Below are positions 17,451 through 25,102 of a stretch of 64,000 bases of DNA, piece after piece. Within the stretch, counting starts at the first letter, position 1; the number at the start of each line of letters is the position of its first letter. Below the pieces are notes generated by a model. It ran no database searches. It was given only the letters and a program-made list of their open reading frames with translations, and was not told where the DNA came from. Both the position numbers and the translations under genes were made by a program. Source of the stretch: Bradyrhizobium sp. NDS-1 (GTDB lineage Bacteria; Pseudomonadota; Alphaproteobacteria; Rhizobiales; Xanthobacteraceae); the NCBI RefSeq assembly GCF_032918005.1, contig NZ_CP136628.1, positions 6,681,501-6,745,500 on the forward strand. The letters are read 5' to 3'.

Positions 17451-17828
17451 CCGCGAGTTCGCGAAAGCTCCGGTCGGCGCACAAGGCTCCGGAAGGGCGA
17501 CGACGGCCGCGCCCGCAGTGGTATCCGAAGCGAGAGATTGTCCAATCATCTCCATGCCGAAACAGCCGCAGCGAACATCCTCGGACCTCGTCGGCGCGCC
17601 GCTCCGGTCTAAATCCAACCCGAAGATGCAAACGAATTGCGCCGAGCGCTGATGCGGTTGCGCTCGCGCCCGGCAATCAACGTGACAGCACCTATCCTGC
17701 TCTGTTGAGACGCTCGGGCTGTCGAGAAGCTGAATCCGGCAATAGCTTGTCGCAGCGCAAACACTCTTGCCGTAAGAGGCGCACACTGCATCCGTCATCA
17801 AAACCTTTTCACATGAAGGATGCTTCCG
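17451..17828. promoter_or_regulatory. 378-base nirK upstream region
   Basis: No gene is visible. It holds the nirK promoter. TTGTCGCAGCGCAA (17747-17760) is TTG-N8-CAA centred about 75 bases before the nirK ATG. A partial copy of the upstream box, TTGCGCTCGCGCCC, occurs at 17659-17672. AAGGA at 17816-17820 is the nirK ribosome-binding site and sets the start at 17829. Confidence 0.55.
17747..17760. promoter_or_regulatory. Candidate NnrR/FixK-type box of nirK
   Basis: TTGTCGCAGCGCAA has one consensus arm (GCAA) and one near-consensus arm (TTGT). Position about 75 bases upstream of the nirK ATG resembles the placement at nnrR and the 62-aa gene. Confidence 0.55.
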
Positions 17829-18926
17829 ATGTTCACCCGCAGAGCCGCATTGATCAGCGCCGCCGCGACCGCCTTGATGTTGGCGGCCCCGGCTTTCGCC
17901 GCCAGCGATCTCAAGCTGCCGCGGCAGAAGGTGGAGCTGGTCGCTCCGCCCTTCGTGCACGCGCACGAGCAGGCCACGGCGCAGGGCCCCAAGATCGTCG
18001 AGTTCAAGATGACGGTCGAGGAGAAGAAGGTCGTCATCGACGACAAGGGCACCACATTCCAGGCGATGACGTTCAACGGCTCGATGCCGGGACCGCTCAT
18101 GGTCGTACACGAGGGTGACTACGTCGAGCTGACGCTGGTCAATCCCGCGACCAACACCATGCCGCACAACATCGACTTCCATTCCGCAACCGGCGCCCTC
18201 GGCGGCGGCGAGCTCACGCTGATCAATCCCGGCGAGGAGGTGGTGCTGCGCTGGAAGGCGACCAAGACCGGCGTGTTCGTCTATCACTGCGCCCCGGGCG
18301 GCCCGATGATCCCCTGGCACGTCGTTTCCGGCATGAACGGCGCGGTGATGGTGCTGCCGCGCGAGGGCCTCAACGACGGCAAGGGCCACGCGCTGAAGTA
18401 CGACAAGGTCTACTATGTCGGCGAGCAGGACATGTATGTGCCGCGCGACGAGAAGGGCAATTTCAAGTCCTACGATTCGCCGGGCGAAGCCTACACCGAG
18501 ACCGAAGAGGTGATGAAGAAGCTGATTCCCACGCACGTCGTGTTCAACGGCAAGGTCGGCGCGCTGACCGGCAAGAACGCACTGACTGCCAAGGTCGGCG
18601 AGAACGTGCTGATCGTGCATTCGCAGGCCAATCGCGACAGCCGTCCGCATCTGATCGGCGGTCATGGCGACTATGTCTGGGAGACCGGCAAGTTCGGCAA
18701 TGCACCTGAAGTCGGGCTCGAAACCTGGTTCATCCGCGGCGGCTCGGCGGGAGCTGCGCTGTACAAGTTCCTGCAGCCCGGCATCTACGCCTATGTCACG
18801 CATAACTTGATCGAGGCCGCGAATCTCGGCGCCACCGCGCACTTCAAGGTCGAAGGCAAGTGGAACGACGATCTGATGACCCAGGTGAAGGCGCCTTCCG
18901 AAATACCGGCTCCCAAAACCAACTAG
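17829..18926 (+). CDS. nirK: Copper-containing nitrite reductase NirK
   Basis: 365 aa from the ATG at 17829 (AAGGA 8 bases upstream); ATG 17820 overlaps that site. The N-terminus [10 protein letters not shown]...AFAA looks like a twin-arginine signal. Type 1 copper ligands are His113, Cys154, His164 and Met169. Type 2 ligands are His118 and His153 plus a later His from the neighbouring subunit. Catalytic Asp116 and the His in IPTHVVFNG are kept. The insertion GGPM between Cys and the third ligand adds one residue relative to Alcaligenes-type NirK. It reduces nitrite to NO in the periplasm. A strong terminator follows. Confidence 0.96.
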   Translation: MFTRRAALISAAATALMLAAPAFAASDLKLPRQKVELVAPPFVHAHEQATAQGPKIVEFKMTVEEKKVVIDDKGTTFQAMTFNGSMPGPLMVVHEGDYVELTLVNPATNTMPHNIDFHSATGALGGGELTLINPGEEVVLRWKATKTGVFVYHCAPGGPMIPWHVVSGMNGAVMVLPREGLNDGKGHALKYDKVYYVGEQDMYVPRDEKGNFKSYDSPGEAYTETEEVMKKLIPTHVVFNGKVGALTGKNALTAKVGENVLIVHSQANRDSRPHLIGGHGDYVWETGKFGNAPEVGLETWFIRGGSAGAALYKFLQPGIYAYVTHNLIEAANLGATAHFKVEGKWNDDLMTQVKAPSEIPAPKTN

Positions 18927-18935
18927 ACGCAATGA

Positions 18936-18963
18936 GGGGCCGGTCACCACCGGCCCCTTTTTT
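18936..18963 (+). terminator. Rho-independent terminator after nirK
   Basis: GGGGCCGGT, loop CACC, ACCGGCCCC, followed by six T. It is a textbook intrinsic terminator 10 bases after the nirK stop and immediately before nirV. Confidence 0.9.
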
Positions 18964-18981
18964 CTTCTTCGGGGAATGACC

Positions 18982-19860
18982 ATGCTGATCGCGTTCAAGC
19001 TCAAACTGGCACTCGCTTGCGTCGCCGGACTTGCAGGGCCGATCGCGGTGGCGCCACTGGTCGCGAACATGGCTGTCCACGACACGGCGGCTGAGCCTGC
19101 GATCGTCAGGGTCGCGCCGGGCAGCCTGTCCTATCGCGAGGCCGGTGATTTCACGCGCGGCGGGCAGCAGGCGGAAGCGCCGCTACGCGCGCTGCGGATC
19201 GACCGGCCACTGCACATCATGCGAAACCAGGTCTCGTCGTCCAGCTATCAGCTTTGCGTGCGGGATGGCGCCTGCCCCGCGCTGGATCGCGACGTGGCGA
19301 TCGCCGCTGATCGCCCCGCGGTGCAGGTGAGCTGGCACGATGCCGAGGCCTATGCGGGCTGGCTGTCGCGCAAGACGGGCCACCATTACCGCCTGCCGAG
19401 CGACGAGGAATGGGCCTTTGCGGCGGGCACCAGGTTTAGGGATGACGGCGTGCCGGTCGACGCGGACGATCCTTCGAAGCGCTGGATCAGCCGCTATGAA
19501 CGCGAATCCGAACGAGACCTCTCGGACACCACGGCGTACCCGTTCGGCAAGTTCGGCCCGAACGAGCACGGCGTCGAAGATCTCGCCGGCAACGTCTGGG
19601 AGTGGACCTCGACCTGCTTCGTGCGGTCGCGGGTCGACGCTTCGAGCAATGCGATCCGTCCGACTGTGAATTGCGGCGTGCGCATCGCCGAAGGTGCCCA
19701 CCGCGCCTATGTCACCGATTTCATCCGCGATGCCCGCGCCGGGGGCTGCGCCCAAGGCGTGCCGCCCGCCAATCTCGGCTTCCGCCTGGTGCGCGAGGAG
19801 ACGTCGTGGCTGGTCAGCCTCTCCCAGCGCCTGAGCAAGACGAGACCGGCGAGATCATAG
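18982..19860 (+). CDS. nirV: NirV, formylglycine-generating-enzyme-like protein
   Basis: 292 aa from the ATG at 18982 (GGGGA 6 bases upstream); the ATG at 18976 is too close to that site. An N-terminal hydrophobic segment (export or anchor) precedes an FGE-sulfatase/SUMF1 fold. Motifs include VQVSWHDAEAYAGWLSRKTG, then HYRLPSDEEWAFAA, then EDLAGNVWEWTSTC, and near the end NLGFRLV. NirV is commonly linked to nirK and is proposed to help NirK maturation; its reaction is unknown. It starts only 19 bases after the nirK terminator, so it is expressed by read-through or from a weak internal promoter. Confidence 0.88.
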   Translation: MLIAFKLKLALACVAGLAGPIAVAPLVANMAVHDTAAEPAIVRVAPGSLSYREAGDFTRGGQQAEAPLRALRIDRPLHIMRNQVSSSSYQLCVRDGACPALDRDVAIAADRPAVQVSWHDAEAYAGWLSRKTGHHYRLPSDEEWAFAAGTRFRDDGVPVDADDPSKRWISRYERESERDLSDTTAYPFGKFGPNEHGVEDLAGNVWEWTSTCFVRSRVDASSNAIRPTVNCGVRIAEGAHRAYVTDFIRDARAGGCAQGVPPANLGFRLVREETSWLVSLSQRLSKTRPARS

Positions 19861-19893
19861 GGGCACCAGTGGGCTCGCTTGACCGCTCATGTC

Positions 19894-19910
19894 ATTAGAA
19901 CGAGTCTAAA
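19894..19910. promoter_or_regulatory. ICE/Irr-box-like palindrome upstream of the iron ABC genes
   Basis: ATTAGAA-CGA-GTCTAAA matches 12 of 14 arm positions of the rhizobial iron control element TTTAGAA-N3-TTCTAAA. It is about 115 bases upstream of the binding-protein ATG. A second palindrome AGAGTA-N9-TACTCT follows at about 19911-19931. Confidence 0.6.
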
Positions 19911-20024
19911 GAGTAGATTGGAATTACTCTAAGCTCATGCCGTCGCGACATCGCGTCGCTGACTTTGCCCCAACGCCTGCGCTACTCAATTCGCATTCAA
20001 TCGCGCGCCTGGGAGCAGCCTCTT

Positions 20025-21050
20025 ATGATTAATCTTCGCGTCCTCGCCGCGTCTGCGGCGGTGTTGAGCCTGACCACGTTTTTCGTGTCGGAAGCAGCCG
20101 CCAATGGCGAGGTCAACGTCTATACCTACCGCGAGACCAAGCTGATCCAGCCGCTGTTCGATGCGTTCACCAAGGACACGGGCATCAAGGTCAACGTCGT
20201 CTCCGCAAGCTCCGGTCTGGAGCAGCGCATGAAGGCGGAAGGCGCCAACAGTCCGGCCGACGTGCTGCTGACGGTGGACATCGGCCGCATCGACGAGGCC
20301 GTGCAGGTCGGCGTCACCCAGCCGATCAAGTCGGAGGTGGTCGACAAGGTCGTGCCGGCGCAGTATCGGGATCCGGACGGACACTGGGCCGGTATCTCCA
20401 TGCGCGCGCGCGTGATCTATGCCTCGAAGGATCGCGTCAAGCAGGACAAGATCACCTATGAGGAGCTCGCCGATCCCAAGTGGAAGGGCAAGATCTGCAT
20501 TCGCTCGGGCCAGCACATCTACAACAACGCACTGTTCGCGGCCTACACGGCCAAGTACGGTGAGGCCAAGGCCGAGGAATGGCTGCGCGGCGTGAAGGCC
20601 AATCTCGCGCAGAAGCCGTCGGGCGGCGATCGCGAAGCCGCGCGTGACGTTGCTGCCGGCAAGTGCGACATCGGCATCGGCAACACCTATTACTGGGCGC
20701 TGATGATGAACAACGATCCCGAGAAGAAACCGTGGGCGGAAGCGACCCGCGTCGTCCTGCCGACCTTCGAAGGCGGCGGCACCCACGTCAACCTCTCCGG
20801 CGTGCTGCTCGCCAAGCACGCTCCCAACAAGGCCAACGGCATCAAGTTGATCGACTGGCTCGTGAGCGAGCAGGCGCAGCAGATGTATGCCGACCAGAAC
20901 TACGAATATCCGGTTCGTGCCGGTGTCGCCATCAACCCCACCATCGCGGGCTACGGCAAGCTCGGTCCGGATCCGTTGCCGATCGCAAAGATCGCCGCCA
21001 ACCGCAAGGCTGCGGCCTCGCTGGTGGACAAGGTCGGCTTTGACAACTGA
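20025..21050 (+). CDS. Fe(3+) ABC transporter substrate-binding protein
   Basis: 341 aa from the ATG at 20025 (GGAG upstream); the open frame from 19965 is not used. Signal peptide with cleavage after AAA near residue 24-26. The mature protein begins EVNVYTYRETKLIQPLFDAF, typical of FbpA/SfuA/FutA ferric binding proteins. The C-lobe QNYEYPVRAGVAINP carries the tyrosines used for Fe(III) binding in this family. It captures ferric iron in the periplasm for the permease encoded next. An ICE-like site upstream fits iron control. No ATPase gene is in this operon. Confidence 0.88.
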   Translation: MINLRVLAASAAVLSLTTFFVSEAAANGEVNVYTYRETKLIQPLFDAFTKDTGIKVNVVSASSGLEQRMKAEGANSPADVLLTVDIGRIDEAVQVGVTQPIKSEVVDKVVPAQYRDPDGHWAGISMRARVIYASKDRVKQDKITYEELADPKWKGKICIRSGQHIYNNALFAAYTAKYGEAKAEEWLRGVKANLAQKPSGGDREAARDVAAGKCDIGIGNTYYWALMMNNDPEKKPWAEATRVVLPTFEGGGTHVNLSGVLLAKHAPNKANGIKLIDWLVSEQAQQMYADQNYEYPVRAGVAINPTIAGYGKLGPDPLPIAKIAANRKAAASLVDKVGFDN

Positions 21051-22752
21051 TCTCTGGCGACCCTCCTCTGTCGAACCAGTAGAAGCTACGGGGGCGCGGC
21101 TTCGTTCGAGAGGCCGCGCCCACGCCGGGCGCGCCGCAACCGCTATCGCGATCGCAACCGCGATCCTGGTCGCGGCGCCCGTGATCTCGATCGTTTCGCT
21201 GGCTCTTCAGCCGGCGCCCGACGTGTGGCACGACCTGATCAACTACGTGCTGCCGGCCGCGCTGCTGGATACCGCCCTCCTGCTCGTGGGGGTCGGCATG
21301 CTCACGCTTCTGATCGGCGCCGGGACTGCGTGGGTGATGTCGCGCCACGATTTTCCCGGCCGGGGCATGCTCCTGTGGCTGATACCGCTGCCGCTGGCGA
21401 TTCCGACCTATCTTGCGGCTTACGTCTATGCCGACCTGTTCGAGCCGCTCGGCCTGGTGCATCGCACCCTGGCGATCTGGCTGCCGCTGCGCGATGCCCT
21501 CGGCTATCTGCCCAACCTGCGCTCGCTGCCGGGCGCCGTCTTCGTGATCGGGCTCGTGCTCTACCCTTACGTCTATCTGTCGGCGCGCGCGACGTTCCAG
21601 GTTCAGTCCGCCGAATTCGCCGAGGCGGCCAAGACGCTGGGCGCCGGCCGATGGACCGTATTCTGGCGCGTTTCACTGCCGATGGCGCGGCCGGCGCTCG
21701 CGGTCGGCGTGGCGCTGGTCGCGCTGGAAACGCTCAACGATATCGGCGCCAGCGAATATCTCGGCATCCGCACCCTGACGGTCTCGATCTTCACCACCTG
21801 GCTCAACCGCGGCAGCCTAGCGGGTGCGGCGCAACTCGCATGCCTGATGCTTGCGATCGTCGCCGGCCTGATCGCGATGGAGCGATACGGCCGCCGCAAT
21901 GCCAACACCGAATTCTCGGCCGAAAGCCCGCATATGAGGCAGCGGACACTGCTTTCGGGCGCAAGAGCGTGGATCGCGTTCGCGGTCTGCGGGCTGCCGG
22001 TGCTGATCGGCTTCGTCGTGCCGCTGCTCTACCTGGTGCATCAGGCTTTCGGTCGCGGACTGCTTGCAAATTTCGACCCGCTCCTGTGGCGCCACACCTT
22101 CCATTCGTTTGCCTTTGCCGCGCTCGCGACGCTCATGGCGCTGTTGCTCGCGCTCGCCACGACGATCGCGCATCGCTTTCGGCCGGATCCTCTGCGATAT
22201 TTGGCGATGAGCATTGCGCAGACCGGATACGCGCTGCCGGGTCTCGTGATTGCCCTCGGTCTGCTGACCCCGGTACTGGCCGTCGATAACGCGATGAGCG
22301 TGGTCGCCAGCGCGATGGGACGCCCTCTCCCCGGGCTGATCCTGGTCGGCTCCGGGATGGCCGTCGTCATCGCCTATACAATCCGTTTTCTGGCCGTGCC
22401 GGTCGGCATGATCAAGGCCGGATTGGACAGCATTCCGCGCGACTATGACGAGAGCGCGCGGACGGTCGGCGCCGGCCAGGCGGTCATGTTGAGGCAGATC
22501 TATCTGCCGTTGCTCCGGCCCGCGATGCTTGGCGCCGTCATCATCATGTTCGTCGACTGCCTGAAGGAGCTCCCGGCAACGCTGCTCTTGCGGCCCCTCA
22601 ACGTCGAGACACTGTCGACGTCGATCTACCAGTTCGCGAGCCGCGGGAATTTCGAGGACGGCGCGCTCGCGGCCCTCCTGATCATCGCCGCCAGCATCGG
22701 CCCGGTCGCGTGGCTGACCCGCTTCTCCGAGGTGCCGAGTGGCCCCGCTTGA
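21040..22752 (+). CDS. Fe(3+) ABC transporter permease (fused double permease)
   Basis: About 570 aa. The start is uncertain: no ATG is present before the first membrane helix, and the TTG at 21040, overlapping the end of the binding-protein gene and behind AAGGTC, is the best candidate. The protein is two BPD_transp_1 domains in tandem, each with about six helices. EAA-type loops are visible: EAAKTLGAGRWTVFWRVSLP in the first half and ESARTVGAGQAVMLRQIYLP in the second. This is the SfuB/FbpB arrangement. It works with the binding protein at 20025; the ATP-binding subunit must be encoded elsewhere. Confidence 0.87.
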   Translation: MTTDLWRPSSVEPVEATGARLRSRGRAHAGRAATAIAIATAILVAAPVISIVSLALQPAPDVWHDLINYVLPAALLDTALLLVGVGMLTLLIGAGTAWVMSRHDFPGRGMLLWLIPLPLAIPTYLAAYVYADLFEPLGLVHRTLAIWLPLRDALGYLPNLRSLPGAVFVIGLVLYPYVYLSARATFQVQSAEFAEAAKTLGAGRWTVFWRVSLPMARPALAVGVALVALETLNDIGASEYLGIRTLTVSIFTTWLNRGSLAGAAQLACLMLAIVAGLIAMERYGRRNANTEFSAESPHMRQRTLLSGARAWIAFAVCGLPVLIGFVVPLLYLVHQAFGRGLLANFDPLLWRHTFHSFAFAALATLMALLLALATTIAHRFRPDPLRYLAMSIAQTGYALPGLVIALGLLTPVLAVDNAMSVVASAMGRPLPGLILVGSGMAVVIAYTIRFLAVPVGMIKAGLDSIPRDYDESARTVGAGQAVMLRQIYLPLLRPAMLGAVIIMFVDCLKELPATLLLRPLNVETLSTSIYQFASRGNFEDGALAALLIIAASIGPVAWLTRFSEVPSGPA

Positions 22753-22795
22753 CGGCCAAGGCCCAACGTTCGCGCATTCGCGCCAACAAGGATGA

Positions 22796-23431
22796 TCAAA
22801 TCGTCCGCGCGAACATGCGAAAGCCGGGAGCGCCGATGATCGCCTCGAAAGCCGGATCGCGCTTCTCTTCCGCAAAGCTGAAGCCAGCCTTGGCATAAGC
22901 ACGCTCGGCCGGCTCATTGCCGATCAGGAACGAGATCGTCGCCCGTGCAAAACCGGCCGCTCGCCCTTTGTCCAGCGCATCGGCGATCAAGGCCTGCACC
23001 AAGCCGCGACCGCGGTGAGCCGGATCGGCCGCGACATGCTCGATCATCCAATCACCCTCGCCGCCCTGCACCCAGCAGGCACGCGTGTAGGTGCCGCGTT
23101 TGCGGATCGCCTCCAGTTCCGGCGCAGCAAGCTCCGTCGCGGCGGCAACTTCCTCGATCGCGCGCCAGGCCGCGGGTCCCGTGCCCGCCGCCGGCAAGGC
23201 ACAAAGCGCCGCCGCCGGCTTGCCGTCGATTTCGGCGACGAGAAATTGCGAGACGTGCCACATCGACGCCGCATCCGCGGTCGCGATGCGCGCGATGAAG
23301 TCGCGGCTCTGCGCTTCTGGCCAGCCGAGCGCAACATCGAACCAGCCGCGCGGACGATAGCCGCGCTGCGACGACAGGATCGTTTGGGCGATGAATTCGG
23401 CGCCTTCGAGACGCGCAGACCGTATCGTCAT
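22796..23431 (-). CDS. GNAT family N-acetyltransferase
   Basis: 211 aa. The acetyl-CoA-binding motif A is in IEHVAADPAHRGRGLVQALI, followed by NEPAERAYAKAGFSFAEEKR, which is motif B. The N-terminal third is divergent (RSARLEGAEFIAQTILSSQR). Substrate unknown. It is transcribed on the minus strand just after the CoA-transferase genes end of the opposite side, with a 21-base gap to the scoB stop, so it may be last... in fact scoB lies upstream-right and ends at 23453, making GNAT the next gene downstream in the same unit. Confidence 0.82.
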   Translation of the reverse strand: MTIRSARLEGAEFIAQTILSSQRGYRPRGWFDVALGWPEAQSRDFIARIATADAASMWHVSQFLVAEIDGKPAAALCALPAAGTGPAAWRAIEEVAAATELAAPELEAIRKRGTYTRACWVQGGEGDWMIEHVAADPAHRGRGLVQALIADALDKGRAAGFARATISFLIGNEPAERAYAKAGFSFAEEKRDPAFEAIIGAPGFRMFARTI

Positions 23432-23452
23432 GCGCGCCCCATTCTCGAGGCC

Positions 23453-24103
23453 TTAGGTGTTCTTCAGCGCGACGCGGAATTCGGCTTCGGTCTTGGACTT
23501 GACCTCGTCCAGCGAGACGCCGTCGGCGAGCTCGATCAGGGCCATGCCGCCGCTGCCGTGCTTGTCGATGGTGAACACGGCGAGATCAGTAACGACCATG
23601 TCGACCACGCGCTCGCCCGTCAGCGGCAGGTTGCACGTCTTCAGCAGCTTCGGGCCGTCCTTGGCCGAATGCTCCATCACCACGATGACGCGCTTGACGC
23701 CGGCGACAAGGTCCATCGCGCCGCCCATGCCCTTGACCATCTTGCCGGGGATCATCCAGTTGGCGAGATCGCCGTTCTGGGCCACCTGCATGGCGCCGAG
23801 GATGGACAGATCCATGTGGCCGCCGCGGATCATGCCGAAGGAATCCGCGCTCGAGAAATAGGAGGTCGAGGGCAGCTCGCTCACGGTCTGCTTGCCCGCG
23901 TTGATCAGGTCCGCATCTTCTTCGCCCTCGTAGGGGAACGGACCCATGCCGAGCATGCCGTTCTCGCTCTGAAGGCTGACGTCCATGCCGTCGGGGATGT
24001 AATTCGAGACCAGCGTCGGGATGCCGATGCCGAGATTGACGTAATAGCCGTCACGCAACTCCTTCGCGGCGCGCGCGGCCATCTGTTCACGGGTCCAGGC
24101 CAT
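23453..24103 (-). CDS. scoB: 3-oxoacid CoA-transferase subunit B
   Basis: 216 aa. The catalytic Glu lies in [11 protein letters not shown], the conserved (S)ENG motif of family I CoA-transferase beta subunits. [16 protein letters not shown] and the C-terminal [10 protein letters not shown] are also typical. With subunit A it transfers CoA from succinyl-CoA to acetoacetate or related 3-oxoacids, feeding ketone-body or polyhydroxybutyrate-derived carbon into acetyl-CoA. It is separated from scoA by 15 bases. AtoA-type annotation is an alternative. Confidence 0.92.
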   Translation of the reverse strand: MAWTREQMAARAAKELRDGYYVNLGIGIPTLVSNYIPDGMDVSLQSENGMLGMGPFPYEGEEDADLINAGKQTVSELPSTSYFSSADSFGMIRGGHMDLSILGAMQVAQNGDLANWMIPGKMVKGMGGAMDLVAGVKRVIVVMEHSAKDGPKLLKTCNLPLTGERVVDMVVTDLAVFTIDKHGSGGMALIELADGVSLDEVKSKTEAEFRVALKNT

Positions 24104-24118
24104 CTTAGTCTCCTGATC

Positions 24119-24826
24119 TCAAGCTGCCGTGCGCGGGCGGGTGTTGCGGAATTCGATGCGCTTCTTGGCCGAGCCGACCTCGACGATGCGCTTCACGAAA
24201 ATGCCGGGCGTGTGGATATGATCAGGGTTGAGTTCACCGGCGGGAACCAGATGCTCGACCTCGGCCACCGTGATCTTGGCGGCGGTCGCCATCATCGGGT
24301 TAAAGTTGCGCGCGGTCTTGCGGTAGATGAGGTTGCCGGCGGTGTCGCCCTTCCAGGCGTGCACGATGGCGAGGTCGGCGAACAGGCCGCGCTCCATCAG
24401 GTACTTCTCGCCGTCGAACTCCTTCACTTCCTTGCCTTCGGCGATCAGCGTGCCGACGCCGGTCTTGGTGTAGAAGGCCGGGATGCCGGCGCCGCCGGCG
24501 CGGATGCGCTCGGCCAGCGTGCCCTGCGGGTTGAATTCGAGTTCCAGCTCGCCGGCGAGGAATTGCTGGGCGAACAGCTTGTTCTCCCCGACGTAGGACG
24601 AGATCATCTTCTTGATCTGGCGGGTTTCCAGGAGGCGGCTGAGCCCGATGCCGTCGACGCCGGCATTGTTGGAGACCACCGTCAGGCCCTTGACGCCGGA
24701 CTCGCGGATCGCATCCGACAGTTCCTCGGCGATGCCGCAGAGGCCAAAGCCTCCCGACATGATCATCATGTTGTCCTTCAAGATGCCTGACAGAGCCGAT
24801 TTGGCGTCGGGATAGACCTTGTTCAT
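24119..24826 (-). CDS. scoA: 3-oxoacid CoA-transferase subunit A
   Basis: 235 aa. The N-terminal glycine-rich loop MSGGFGLCGIAEELSDAI and the SYVGENKLFAQQFLAGELEL segment identify the alpha subunit of a family I CoA-transferase. It pairs with the subunit B gene directly downstream. The ATG at 24826 heads the operon scoA-scoB-GNAT on the minus strand. The 276 bases to the right contain the divergent promoters for scoA and the asmA-type gene and show no other gene. Confidence 0.92.
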   Translation of the reverse strand: MNKVYPDAKSALSGILKDNMMIMSGGFGLCGIAEELSDAIRESGVKGLTVVSNNAGVDGIGLSRLLETRQIKKMISSYVGENKLFAQQFLAGELELEFNPQGTLAERIRAGGAGIPAFYTKTGVGTLIAEGKEVKEFDGEKYLMERGLFADLAIVHAWKGDTAGNLIYRKTARNFNPMMATAAKITVAEVEHLVPAGELNPDHIHTPGIFVKRIVEVGSAKKRIEFRNTRPRTAA

Positions 24827-25102
24827 GGAAAAAACCTTCGACTGAACCTTCGGCTTGGGAGGCGTCTCGCCGTGTTGGCGGCGATTATTAGGCGAAATCC
24901 TCCAAAGCCGTCAATGATACGGGGTTCTCCCCACCGCGCCCGGGTGATAGAAGCTGCCCACGCCGTGGGCAGAACCGTCCGCGGCCTTGAAAGCGACAAG
25001 AAAACCCATCAAGTTGCGGGACTTAACACAATAGGGCTTGGGCGTGGGCACGCATGTTTCCCGGCCCGCCCTTCTGGCTCCAGCGACCAACCCGATCAGG
25101 AC

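Noticed and set aside
17106..19085. A 659-codon minus-strand frame opposite nirK
   Set aside because: Antisense to nirK, whose copper ligands and terminator are unmistakable.
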